Source of the DNA: Pelecanus crispus
Taxonomy: Eukaryota; Chordata; Aves; Pelecaniformes; Pelecanidae
Reading direction: 5' to 3'
Assembly: GCF_030463565.1 (NCBI RefSeq)
Contig: NC_134644.1
Coordinates: forward strand, 127,841,388-127,905,387
Length of the DNA stretch: 64,000 bases
A model generated the notes under the pieces. It had not been told where the DNA came from. It ran no database searches and worked only from the letters and a program-made list of their open reading frames with translations. Positions 38,069 to 50,669 of this stretch are shown one piece after another (the stretch's first letter is position 1; every line of letters begins with the position of its first letter). Both the position numbers and the translations under genes were made by a program.

Positions 38069-39710
38069 ATAGAATCATAGAATCATTTAGGTTGGAAAAG
38101 ACCTTTAAGATCATTGAGTCCAACCATTTACCTAACACTGCCAAGTCCACCACTAAACCAGGTCCATGAGCACCACATCTACACGTCTTTTAAATACATC
38201 TAGGGGTGGTGACTCAACCACTTCCCTGGGCAGCCTGTTCCAATCCTTGATAACCCTTTCAGTGAAGACATTTTTCCTAATAGCCAATCTAAACCTCCCC
38301 TGGCACAGCTTGAGCCCATTTCCTCTCGTCCTATCGCTAGCTACTTGGGAGAAGAGACCAACACCCACCTCACTACAACCTCCTTTCAGGTAGTCCTAGA
38401 GAGCGATAAGGTCTCCCCTCAGCCTCCTCTTCTCCAGGCTAAACAACCCCAGCTCCCTCAGCCGCTCCTCATAAGGCCTGTGCTCCAGACCCTTCACCAG
38501 ATTCGTTGCCCTTCTCTGGACACACTCCAGCACCTCAATGTCCTTTTTGTATTGAGGGGCCCAAAACTGGACACAGTATTCCAGGTGCAGCCTCACCAGC
38601 GCCAAGTACAGGGGGACAATCACTTCCCTGTTCCTTCTGGCCACACTATTCCTGATACAAGCCAGGATGCTGTTGGCCTTCTTGGCCACCTGGGCACACT
38701 GCTGGCTCATGTTCAGCCGGCTGTTGACCAACACCCCCAGGTCCTTTTCCACCAGGCAGATTTCCAGCCACTTTTCCCCAAGCCTGTAGCGTTGCATGGG
38801 GTTGTCGTGACCCAAGTGCAGGCCCCAGCACTTGGCCTTGTTGAACCTCATACAGTTGGCCTCGGCCCGTCAATCCAGCCTGTGCAGATCCCTCTGTAGA
38901 GCCTTCCTACTCTCAAGCAGATCAACACTCTTGCCCAACTTGTTGTCTGCAAACTTACTGAGAGTGCACTTGATACCCTCGTCCAGACCGTTGATAAAGA
39001 TATTAAACAGAACTGGCCCTGATACTGAGCCCTGGGAAACACCATTTGTGACCGGCCACCAACTGGATTTAACTCCATTCACCACAACTCTTTGGGCCCA
39101 GCCATCCAGCCATTTTTTTACCCAGCGAAGAGTACACCTGTCCAAGCCATGAGCAGGTAGTTTCTCCAAGAGAATGCTGTGGCAAACAGTGTCAAAGGCT
39201 TTACTAAAGTCTAGGTAGACAACATCCACAGCCTTTCCCTCATTCACTAAGCAGGTCACTTTGTCATAGAAGGAGATCAGGTTAGTCAAGCAGGACCTGT
39301 CTTTCATAAACCCATGCTGACTGGGCCCGATCCCCTGGTTGTCCTGTATGTGCCATGTGATGGCACTCAGGATGATCTGCTCCATGACCTTCCCCAGCAC
39401 CGAGGTCAGACTGACAGGCCTGTAGTTCCCTGGATCCTCCTTCCAGCCCTTCTTGTAGATGGGCGTCACATTTGCTAAGCTCCAGTCAACTGGGACCTCT
39501 CTGGTTAGCCAGGGCTGCTGATAAAGGATGGAAAGTGGCTTGGTGAGCACTTCCACCAGCTCCCCCAGTACCCTTGGGTGGATCCCATCTGGCCCCGTAG
39601 ACTTATGAGTGTCCAAATGGTGTAGCAGGTCGCTAACCATTTCCCCTTGGATTATGGGTGCTTCATTCTGCTCCCTGTCCCTGTCTTTCAGCTCAGGGAG
39701 CTGGGTACCC
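38069..39710 (-). mobile_element. CR1 LINE with reverse transcriptase remnant
   Basis: This is the longest mobile element in the window. On the plus strand it opens with the reversed tail ATAGAATCATAGAATCAT and GTTGGAAAAGACCTTTAAGA. It extends 1.6 kb to about 39710, where the coding match stops (5' truncation, as is usual for CR1). No target-site duplication is visible, which is normal for CR1. It contains much of the second reading frame, described separately. Confidence 0.93.
38154..39710 (-). pseudogene. CR1 ORF2 reverse transcriptase, decayed
   Basis: The product copies the element's RNA into DNA at the insertion site. Reading from 39710 downward, the frame shows [10 protein letters not shown], motif [13 protein letters not shown], motif [12 protein letters not shown] (normally GVPQGS) and motif C at 38942-38953. 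Motif C reads FADN where FADD is expected; a codon has also been lost just after it, so one catalytic Asp is missing. An in-frame TGA at 38870-38872 replaces the usual Trp codon after LHRLD. The same frame then continues ([35 protein letters not shown]) to a second stop at 38396-38398. The C-terminal block ([15 protein letters not shown]) ends at 38154. The endonuclease domain is absent through truncation. This copy cannot move on its own. Confidence 0.92.
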
Positions 39711-42700
39711 CTGGTTATATATATTATGGCATAATGATAAATAGCATAATAATGTGAAATACAATAAAATAGCAAGAGTTAGCAACACTGACACTAAAAG
39801 CACTGACGCATTAGCAATAGAGGAGAACAAACAAAATCTAGTTTAGATGGTGGTATACGAGCATTATAATCACATTTGCAACTTCACTTCCATGAATTAA
39901 AAAAGCTGCACTTATTATTGAATCATTACACCTGTTTTAGAAATTTCAGGTCTTACGGAAATAATGAAAATACTATAAACTCCAGTCTGACATGTCAATT
40001 TTAGGTCAGCCTGTACTCATAGCCCAACTAGGTTTTCAGGCCCAATGTTTACTTTCAACTCCTCAAACTTTGGTAATATTTTCAAGTTTCTAAATGAAAT
40101 ATTTCTGGTTCTACCTTGGTGTAGATTATTTCAATTCAAATGTAAAAACAAGGAAAACTGGAAAAATACAGAATTTTTTTTCTGTTTTTAATAACTTTGC
40201 AGCAGATCTGTACAGCTGAAGTTCTTCCATGCCAAAAGCTGAAATTTATCATGGAACAGCTCCAGTTACTGAAAAGGGCTTTGAGTGTTTTGGTAGAACT
40301 GATTGTGTGACTGATTTAAATCAACCTAGAGACCTATCACTGCACAGGAGTGCTCATTCTATACAGGCGGTGGCAAAGTCAGGGCTAATTTAACACCACA
40401 GAGAGGAGTGCATTGAAGCTACACAGAAGAGACCTTTGCAGAAATCTTCAATAGGGTGTCCACAGGTCAGATGCATGCAGGTGTTATCCAGAGCTGCTAC
40501 CTTCTTTGTAACTCATGGCTGATGTGGGACACATGCTCCATGAGTTATGCTTCACGTATCCAGGAGTAGTGATCAGTCCTCAAGTCACTACGCCAGAGGT
40601 GCTCCCCATGGAAAGCAAGCCACAAACCCCTGAAATTGCACACAATATTTCCTCCTTCTTCCTCATCACCTCATGTTGGCATAGGTGCCAACTTCCCTAT
40701 GGCTGGTTTCCAGTTCTCCTGGACATTTGTGGGATGGGTGGAGAACGGCATTGCATGCACCGAAAGAGAGAGACCCAGGGCTCGGAGTTGCAGAGTGTGA
40801 TGTCCTGCAAACTCATGTTGCTGCCTTACGTCCCCTTTGGACCATGGAGGCAGTAAGCCAGGGTGCTGGCAGGGCTGGCAAGTGACTGTCCTTGGGACAT
40901 GGGGCCATCTGAGCTACAGAGGAGAGGACCCCAGTCCCACAATGCATTCCCAGCCCACTTTCGCCTTCAGGGTCTTGCTGCTGTGACAGCGACACTTCTT
41001 AATCATGAGGTGCATTGAGCAGCCTGGTGATGATGGACATATATGTGACCTATACGTCTGTCTTGGGTTGTTGTCTGTTTGAAACACATAGAGAGCTGGA
41101 GGGCAAAGGGAACACGACTGTGTGTGTGCAAAGGACAGATAGCCTGCTCCAGCCCAAATGCAGAGACCAGGACAAATCTTATCTTCCTTACAATATTTAC
41201 TCTGCAACTCATGAAGCTGAAACAAGCTTACTTTTGTGGACAGCTAATTTTTAAAACATAACAGTGTTGGATAGGGAGGAGTATTTGAGAGGTTTTATTT
41301 TATTTTTTTGATATTTACTTCCCCAAAGCACAAGGAGCAGCAAAAAGCAATAGCTATCCTTATTGGGTATCTTTCCATGAAGCCTCATTAGTATCAGAGC
41401 ATCTGCAGGGCAAAGAATTGTGACTGATATTTGTTTAACTAAATGATTACAAGCAGCCACTTTCTGGACAATTTGTAACAAAAATATCTGTGTAGTTCTC
41501 TTCTTTCTTCCTCCTACCACTGCTTCTCCTGGCTTTGCTCCCAGACAACTCTCCTCTCCAATGCAGAAAATGTCCTTTATTATACAACAAAAGCGACACA
41601 TCCCAATAGTTAAAAAATGTTTGCTATTGGTTTTTTGTTGTTGTTGTTCCTGACTAGTTTGAGTCTACGATGTATACTCTGTGTCTACTACAGCAATGCT
41701 TGCTTTCAAACTTCCAGCCTAACAAGCAATACCACGAAATAGTTATATTTCTTTGCCTGCAAATAAATAATTAAAACCAGAATGATGGTTGTAAGAGACA
41801 AAACTAATCTGACTTTCCTTATTATCATCATCAGAAATTGGAGGCTGCATGAGAATACGGGCCAATATATTTATGTGTGCCAAATACTAACAAAATTCTG
41901 GAGTTATTTAGGTGTCTCCTCTGATTTCAGGATGTTAGACAACTAATTATTTTTGAAGTAAGCTTAAGCAAGACTTTGGGAATTAAGTTCTTAGCTCTGG
42001 GAGCTTAGTTCTTGTTGAAACTCTGCAGGGGTGGGGCACGGTGATTCGCCTTGGCTCATTTGAAAAGCTCTGCTCACCTTTTCCTGTCAATAGAAGTTGG
42101 GAACTCCAGCCCCAGTCAGTAAAAGATGTGTTGACATGAAGGTTTTAGTTCACGTCAGAAGTGGTTTTTTACAGGAACTCACCTGATTGTCCCCACTGGG
42201 CTTTGTTTCACACTGTGCAGCAGGTGCGGAAGCCACAAAATGGATTTATTCTGGAAGAAACCAAACCAGATGATGCAATGCATTTACAAGTGCAAATGCA
42301 TTTAACGATCGTCAGGTGCTAAAGGCCTTCAGTCCACAGGACCAGCCCAGAGCTCATCCAGGTAACCCCTCCCCGGCACACACGTAATGTGGCCCTCAGG
42401 TTCACCAGCACTTCCCTCTGCAAAGCCACTGCTTGCTCCTGTAAGCAGAGCCAAACCCGTGCCAAGGATAATGCCCTTTGCTAAGCTGCTGCCAAAATAT
42501 TCAGCTCATCTCAAAATACAGACCATGACAATATAAATATGTTGTTGCTGGAGTTACTGAAGTGCTGTGCTACCCACAGCACTTATAGGAAGTGCAGAAG
42601 AGAAAGGAGGCAACTGGGCAGGGCACGGATATGGGATATATTTTCTTATCCTGACTGATGGGGGAAGCAGCTCTTTCAGCATCAGTGGGGCACTGCAAGG

Positions 42701-45700
42701 CCAGAGCTGCTGGACTGTGCCCTTTGTAACTCTCCAAATTTGTGACAGCATTTCAAAAGAAATCCCGTGCATCCCATACGAGCTGAAATTCATTTACCAT
42801 CTCATACTAATCCACCCTTCCGAGATCTCTACTACCTGTTTAAAAATGATCATTTCCTCACTGAAATCACTTTAACTGCACTGGTATGTGTGGTGTCAGT
42901 ACTTCTACACAAGTTTCCATCCTCTATAAACAGCGTGCCTGGGTTTTCAATCAAACTCTGAAGCTGTAACTCCGATCAGCAGTCATGATATAGACCTCTA
43001 TTTCACTTCCTTCTTGTGCTATTAGGATGGTATGAATATTTCTATTTTTATGTAAATGAGAACTGGGGAGCTTTTTAAGTTCGACAACGACTGTATTTGC
43101 TCAGGAGTCTGGTATTTCTTCCTTATTTTCTTTTATGAGTGTTCCTCACATATGACATTTAAGTTAAAAATTTACTGTCTTTATGGGAGAGAAAGTGGCT
43201 TGTGGAGGTAGGCATCGCTTATGCAAATTGTTCAGTCCTCTGGGAAAAGGTTTAGTCACTTGTCATTAGTTTCCCTATTACCCACTGTAATGGATGAACA
43301 GTTACTGGTTTGAATACACATTTTCAAACGTAATATTTAATAAAAACTCACCTTTCATACAGCAGAATCATTTGTGAACCACTCATAGAAAATCTACAGC
43401 CTGACAGGAAAAATGTGTTAATTTTTGTTCTCTTAGTGTTAGTCACTATTATGAGACAAAGCCAAATGTGCGTACATGGATAGCGCACAGAATTAATTTC
43501 ATCGAGAACAAAGAAACACATGGTGGCAGGGTGAACAATGTTAGGGATTTTCAGTGCTCTGCTGACTGGGATATTCAGTCCCCTGGACTCTTCCACCATT
43601 GTTCATTTTATTCCTATGGATTCAATAAGACTTGATCCGGCTCTGTACACACAGTTCATTTACTTCTTACATGGCTTGTTTCTATGGTAATACTAAAACA
43701 GGAGATTTCTAATTACTCATGCTTCCTTATTTAGAATAACAATGTTAGATGCCATAAACAGAACCGTTTTAACCCATGATACTAGGTAAGTGCATTACTT
43801 TGCATCTGGGTATGGCAATGCTTCTTGCTGCTATGATTACCCAAAGTGACCTCAGCTTTACAGGAATTAAAAAAAAAAAAGCTTTTTCAGATGAGATGGT
43901 TCCTCACTTTACCTTATTTCATTGCTTCCGTTCCTGACAGTCACAGGAGGAACGGCATGGCTCTCTCCAGCATCTGTTACAGTGAGATGTGCACAATGTT
44001 TTCAAAGCAGAATTACCCTCCAAGTTCCAAAGGAAAACCACTGTAAAGGGAAAGTGTGTTCAATGTGAGTTTCAGCTCAGCTTCCTAATTATTCCCTCAG
44101 GGAGCAGAATTTCTTCCAGTGGTAATCAGGATAAGTCTGGCGCTTCAAAGCAGAAGATTTCCTGAATTTTACATGGTTTGGGGGCCACCTGTAGAGGGTG
44201 AGGAGACCTTGTATAATGGCACATTGCCATCAGCAACCATTTTGTCAGACCTTTGCTGCTTTCCCTGAGGCTACTCAGGAATGGCGCTTCCCACGGTGCC
44301 GTAGGGATACGGGGACAAGCTTCACACTTGGTTAGGTACTATCCGTCCACTCTGCTAGGTGCCACAGCCGGTGTCTGCTCAGCCATCTGCTCCTGTCCTG
44401 CAGACATCACTACGATCCCGCCTCCACGTAGGTGAAGTTTCCAAGGAAAGGAGATCTTCAGCCTCACTGCTCCTCACTTTGTCAGTGTATTCCCCCTGAT
44501 TATCATCCGGCAGGTCCCAGCAGCTGGGGACTGTCCCCATCCTCAGTGGGGCTATAGTCTCTTTTCACTCAAAAAGGAGACCTACCTGCTCTAACTACCT
44601 TCAAAACAACAGTGTTGCCAGCTCGTTTGGACTGCTAACTAATATTTCTCTGCTGTTGATGGCAAAGATTAAATTAATCTTGAGGGGTTTGTTTCTTTCC
44701 CAACTTGCACAATCCAGAAATTCCCCTGGGGCATATTGGGAAAGCAGCCACCAGCCTCGCAAAGAGCTTTCACACTTCGCGGACCCTAAAAGATTCAACA
44801 TCACAATTTCAGCAGAAAGCAACTTAATTAGCCAGGCTCTCATTGATGAAAACTTCTTCCATCTAATGAAAGAGAATACTCCCAAATCCTGAAGTTTGAA
44901 GGTCAAAGGTGAATCAGAAGATGAACTTGGGCATCCCTTTGGAAATTAGAGATTTAGCATACATTCAAGAAATCATCCTAGTCAGGAAAACAGTTAGATG
45001 TGGGCCTGTTACGAGGTGCATACTTAGGAGCTTTCTTGAAAAGGACCTCGGTTAACAGGTACCATTGCATAACCCCTGGTAAAGAACTTGGGTGCAGCAT
45101 CTATTTTTTTCAAGTGTTGCTGATTCCCTTTAAATGAATACATTTCTCACCGCTATCTGACTATTTCAGAGTTAGAAAAACTCCTCCCAGGAGACAAACA
45201 TTTTAAAAGGCCATACTTGGGTCTAACCTCATGATAATACCCGTTAAATTAAATGCACTCTTAAAACTCATTCATTCATTCCAGTGATAGGGTGTATCAG
45301 GGCCACAGCGAGGTTAGATAAGAGGGATTGCTCTCCAGGGATGCTGGTAGAGTGGGCAAATATGTAAATACAGCTAAGAACCTAATTTTTAATGCCAGGA
45401 CTGGGCTGAGGCAATTACCAATTAACGCTGTCCTTCCCTGAGGCAAGCGAGTTAGGTTAAATGAGCGAGGGGAGGACTGTGCCAAAAAGTCTTGCTTTGG
45501 TCCAACTAGAAATAATATATTAGGACAGCAACAGAAGCAAATGATCATGAGCCAGGAATTGCTCTATTCAAGCCTGCCTTTGAGCAACAGAACACAGAAG
45601 GTGATGCCCTTGAGTAAGACTTTTCAGACTTACCCCTCTGAAAATTTATATACTTCATTATAAAATATGAAGAACGACAGCTGATATATTACATCACTTC

Positions 45701-48700
45701 TGTTCCGCACACCATGTAAAATAGGCTGCATGTATCCAACCGAACAATTTAATAACCCACTATAAATTTGGGGTTTGTTTTCTCAAGGTTTCGGCGGGGA
45801 AAAGACCTTCTGTTAAAAATACCATACAAGGTATCTATCAGATTACCCTGTCGACACAACACAAAGTACAGCTTTCTCAAACCTCCTTCCATCCCCATGC
45901 TCTGCTCTGCTCACCGCAGCTACTGTAAGAAAGAGGTAGCAGAGGCACCGTGTACAAAAGTAAGACCCCACGGTCTTCAACGCACTGTGCCCTGTGGGAC
46001 ACAGCAGTGTGTAAGGCTGCACACCTGTAGTATGATGGGGGACTGTATGTTAAGCTGGAGTTGATACTTTACCTTATTATTGGGTTCCAGAGTAATTTTT
46101 GTGGGTGCTGGGCATAGTCACCTGCTGTTGACTGCATGGTGCCTCCTGGGTGGGAAGGGGTCTGAGGTTGGAGCTCCAGGCACATTGGAAGCACTCAGGT
46201 TACAAGGTAAAAAATAAATAAAAGTATCAACAAAGCAAGTAGAGAAATGAATAATAGTAAAAGATTATGTTTTTCTGAGGATTTCCTCAGATGTTTCTGG
46301 ATATCAAATTGTAAGGTTTGACCAAATGCAATACTTTGTGGGAAACTTGTGGTTTGGGAGGACAGTTGGTCAGAGAAGAAAAAAAAAAGAAAAGACTGAA
46401 AAGCTTTATTTCAGCTAAGATGGAAATTTTGAACAAGGGAAAAAAACCACGTTCTTCCAACATGTTCTACAAAACAATTTAACCTGTCTAATTGTGACAT
46501 TTAGGAAGTGCTACTACTTACCCTGAGACAAATTTGGGTTTTCTATGTTCTGTAAACACAGGCTGCTGCTATATATTGTAATAGGGTCTGTTAATTTGAA
46601 CTCGTTCCATTTGTTTTAACGGGAAATATATTGCACATTTTTGGCTACTGTAAAAAGTCACTAGTCAGGAATCCCTCAAGTTAATGAAGTAGTAAATGAA
46701 GAAACAGAGAAGCATCTGCAAGCAGGAATGCTAAGTTTTCTCTTCAGATAGATGTATTTACATGGATGCTTTAGTGTCTGTCATTGCTGGAAGAATCAGC
46801 CCACACGTTTGCTTTTCCTGTGGGATTGTGTGATGGGCAAGATCCAAACGCTGACAGAGGAGCATCTAAATAAGTTATGCATTAAAGAGATTGATGTCCC
46901 TTTTGTTCTTCCTTTCTTTAACGGCACTCACTGATGAAGATGATGCAGATAATTAATTACAGCTATGAAGAATGAAAGTGAAAGGGCCATATTCCCTCCT
47001 CAGCCATGACCCTCCACTGGATTAACATCAAGGAGGTTGCAGGGTCAAAGGAGTTCAGGGAAAAGCCTTTGGTAATAAATTATACTGAGATTATATCCTG
47101 TAACCTAACTGCAACTCTTCCATCAGCGATTAAAGATCAAGCGTAAAGAGCTCTTAAAATACTGAAAGTCATCGTTTCTCCCTGCAAGGAAAGCATGGCT
47201 GAAGATGGATGTGCTTTCCTAAGGCTCTGCAGGGCAGATTATTTGGCAGCCTTTTCTGAACCAGGGCAGCCCTGACCGGGTCACAGCTGTGTCTGTAGGT
47301 GCTTCTCTCACTGTGTTTGAGGGAAAGCTAGGACCCAAGTGTGTTGCTTTGCCCTTTCCTTTGCCAACTTGGAGTCATCTTCTGGTTTTTCACTTGCTAA
47401 TCAGGAATCCATGCGTGAGCTGCAGAGTAAGTTTTGTTAAGAAATAACCAGCAAGCATCCAGTTTTAGAGATGAGACAAATGTTCATTTTGAAGCAGTTT
47501 TGGTAGGTAAAGCCAGTTTGCCAGCCCATCCCGCTGCCAGCTGCTACCTCCAGCATCATTGGTGGAACATGGCAAATGAGTTACACAAAACCAAACAGTT
47601 TCTTTTAACTAACCATAAACAGATCGTTAGCCTAATCCAAGCACCCCATGATGCTAGGGAACGTGTGTGACCCAAACTCCTCTCCACTGGAGGAAACAAA
47701 ATCCACTGCAGAGGGACTATAACAGAAAGTGGCTGTTTCTGCAGCAATGGTGCTTATGCTGGTTGCTGGCATTAGAGTAGAATGGAAACATGGGAAATGT
47801 CTGAGGGAAGGAAACACATGTCAGGATATTTATAGAGAGGACAGCTTTCACAGTACTGTAGATGACCAACAAATCCCCAGCCCAGACCTTCCATGGACCT
47901 CAGCATGTGCACCTCTAGTTTTAAAAGACCTCATTTCTGGGCATTCAGTACCTGAAGGCTCTGGGAGATGATATCCATCAGATTGGGCTGCTTCGGCTTA
48001 GGAAATCACAGCCATGGTGTGCTGTGGTGTGCAGGGCACAGAGTGAGCCACGCTGCCCACCATGACCAGTGGCGATGGATGTGGAACACCTGGCCATAGT
48101 TGAGACCCAACACACCTCTCACCTATAAAGCAGGAGAGATAGACCAGCCAGCGGTGACCTGCAGCTAAATATCCAGAGCACAGGTGTCCTGAGACAGCAG
48201 GTCTCCTCATGGGCATTTAGACGGGACATGCTCAAAAATGAGGGGATGTTTTTAGCTTGACTCTGTCCCTCTGCTCTGCAGCCTCCCTTCTGCACAATGA
48301 AGATAACAATTCCTGCACCGCTCAGGCACACACTGATGACAAAATCATCCACCAGCACCTCAAACACTGCTCTGCGGAGTTCCAGAGAAGGCCGTACAAA
48401 AATAGCATATCTTTTGATCTTCAGACTGTAAATGCAGCCTGCAGACGCAGTAAAATCCTTGAATTGTTCTGTGGGCACAAAATAGGTTTCTTGTCACTAC
48501 GACATGAAGCGACAGGATTAGGACAAATTGCAGGAGTTTTCAGACACTGCCAAAAAAGCCAGAAAGTTCCTTTGGCTCTGAGTGGCAGGTTTTTGAGGGG
48601 TTGGTCACTCTGCATTACCTGAGAATGCTCATATTTGAGATTTTTTGACCTTCAAGAGATGTCTGTGACCTGTGGAAGGCAGCAGGGCTCACAAGCGTAC

Positions 48701-49255
48701 TTGACCTCAGGCCCAGTTTCACGGCTTCACAGTCTTAGCACTGCCTCATCAATGGTGCAGAGCGGTGCCAGTGGCATGGCACTGTCATCGCTCTTCTGCC
48801 ACGAAACATCCAACTGCTATGAGCCCCACTCCACACCCAGTCAGAGCAGATGGTCTCAACCCACTTGGTGGTGGTGAGCCCTCTCCGCCTCATCCTCAGC
48901 CCTAATGCATTCCCAAGGCAGGTGGTGGTCTTTTCCTAGCAATGGGAAGGGTTGGAGACCCCATGGGTTTCCCCCATCTCTATTTCCAGGCTGCCCCTTC
49001 CATCAGTTAATTGGGACAGCAGAGCTGCTTGCCAGGTCTATATGGGGTCCATGCATCCCTAGGGACATGGAATCCCTTAACCTACGTGACAGGAGAGGTC
49101 CCATAAACACTGGCTGGGTCTCAGCCCTGCTTTTTCACACAGAGCTGCTCAGAAGGGAATGGCACTATTCCCTCTAACGTGCATAATGCTTTTCCATGTC
49201 TAAAATAACGGGGTTACAGCAAATTCAGGTTATTTGTTTCATAGCTTTGGGGATT
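39711..49255. other. Intergenic, mostly unique sequence
   Basis: AT-rich unique sequence with GC-richer patches (about 40700-40950, 44230-44560, 48000-48350, 48640-49180). Open frames in them match no family I know and often overlap on both strands. There is no RNA gene and no further CR1. A short GTT/TTG run lies at 41630-41650. Confidence 0.6.
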
Positions 49256-49260
49256 CCCCG

Positions 49261-49291
<31 letters not shown>
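49261..49291. repeat. Poly-C run (31 C)
   Basis: Thirty-one consecutive C, preceded by CCCCG. The opposite strand is a G run able to form quadruplex structures. Its length in the assembly may be unreliable. Confidence 0.9.
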
Positions 49292-49294
<3 letters not shown>

Positions 49295-49639
49295 TTTTAA
49301 TTCTGTCTTCATTTAAATGTGCCCTAACATAACTCCCAGGGGGAAATACTGGGTTGCATTAAAAGGGAGGCAAGGCTCTACGCCATTTCTCTTTTTCTCC
49401 AAGCCCTAGTTGGTGGTTACCATTACAAAAATAGGAAAAAACATCCTACACAGAGATCACCTCCCCTCAGCATTTATGGCTACATGACACAGAGCTTAAA
49501 AACGTAAAACACTAGACTCCACGTGGGCAGGACTTGACTAACAGTCCATCTGCAGTGCAATGAACTAAAGATAGGGCCCTGACAGCTTCCTCGGCTAGCT
49601 CAGTTTCCGAGAGCAGGTGGGATTTTGATGCAGGGGGCG

Positions 49640-49967
49640 ATTTCTGAGAGCCTGTGGAAATCAGCGTCTCCTTCTGCGGGGCGGCATCTTGCGCTGTGCC
49701 CCTCAGGCTTTTCCCACAGGGCTGCGGAGCCGAGGCGTGGGTATTCCGGGAGGAAGCGGGCCAGAGGGGCAATGCTGGAGCCGCTTCCCAGCTCCAGCGC
49801 TGTTCGACAGCCCTTGGGCACCCCGGGGACCGGTTGCTGCGGGGGGGGCTGCGGGGGCTGCATGTCCACCGGGGCCTCACCGGCCTGGGGCCACCTGCCA
49901 TCCCTCAGGAGCCACCGGGCCTCGGGGCAGGGAAGGTGGGCTTGGTGCTTAGCTTTATGCCGAAGGT
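49640..49967. promoter_or_regulatory. GC-rich, CpG-containing block (distal part of island)
   Basis: GC-rich sequence with many CpG (for example GCCGAGGCGTGG and CCGGGAGGAAGCGGG) lies immediately left of the polypurine tract. Together with 50670-51200 it forms a CpG-rich zone split by that tract. Both strands are open here because stop codons are rare in such GC-rich DNA, so I do not call a gene. Confidence 0.55.
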
Positions 49968-50577
49968 GAAGGGAGAGAAGGGAGAGAAGGGAGAGAAGAG
50001 AAGGAAAAGGGAAAAGGGAAAAGGGAAAAAAAAGGGGGGGGAAAGGGAAAAGGGAAAGGGAAAGGGAAAGGGAAAAGGAAAGGAAAAGGGAATAGGGAAA
50101 GGGAAAAGGGAAAGAAGGGAAAAGGGAAAAGGGAAAGGGAAAAAGGGAAAAGGGAAAAGGGAAAGGGAGGGCAAAGGGAAAGGAAAGGGAAAGGGAAAGG
50201 GAAAGGGAAAGGGAAAGGAAAGGGAAAGGGAAGGGAAAGGGGAAGGGAAAAGAGGGAAAGGGGAAAGGGGAAAGGGAAAGAAAGGGAAAGGGAAGAAGGA
50301 AAAGGAAAAGGAAAAGGAAAAGGAAAGGAAAAAGAAAAGGAAAAAAGGAAAAGGAAAAAGGAAAAGAAAAGGAAAAAGGAAAAGGAAAAGGAAAAGGAAG
50401 GAAAGGGAAAGGGAAAGGAAAGAAAAGGAAGGGAAAGGGAAAGGGAAAGGGAAAGGGAAAGGGGAAAGGGAAAGGGAAAGGGAAAGGGAAAGGGAAAGGG
50501 AAAGGAAAGAGAAAAGGAAAGAGGAGGGAAAACGGAAAGGGAAAGGGAAGAAAAGAAGAAAAAGAAAAGAGGAAAGA
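49968..50577. repeat. 610-bp polypurine tract, (GGGAAA)n / (GGAAA)n
   Basis: The + strand is almost entirely purine. I count only three pyrimidines (T at 50093, C at 50172 and C at 50533). Units drift between GGGAAA, GGGAAAA, GGAAAA and GGGGAAA. Such homopurine mirror-type DNA can form triplex (H-DNA). It lies directly upstream of the CpG island with the probable promoter. Long open frames through it (Lys/Arg/Gly/Glu on one strand, Phe/Pro/Ser/Leu on the other) are artefacts of the repeat. Confidence 0.95.
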
Positions 50578-50669
50578 TAAAAAAGAGAAAGGAAAGAATA
50601 ATAATATAAAAATAAAAAGGAAAATATGGAAATAAAACTGAAATGAAAATAACTTAATAATAATAACAA

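Noticed and set aside
38345-38899. 184-codon plus-strand frame
   Set aside because: It is the antisense shadow of the minus-strand CR1 reverse transcriptase remnant.
49654-50580. 308-codon open frame on the plus strand ending in Lys/Gly/Glu/Arg repeats
   Set aside because: It is driven by the (GGGAAA)n tract. The start lies in GC-rich promoter-like DNA and nothing resembles a protein domain.
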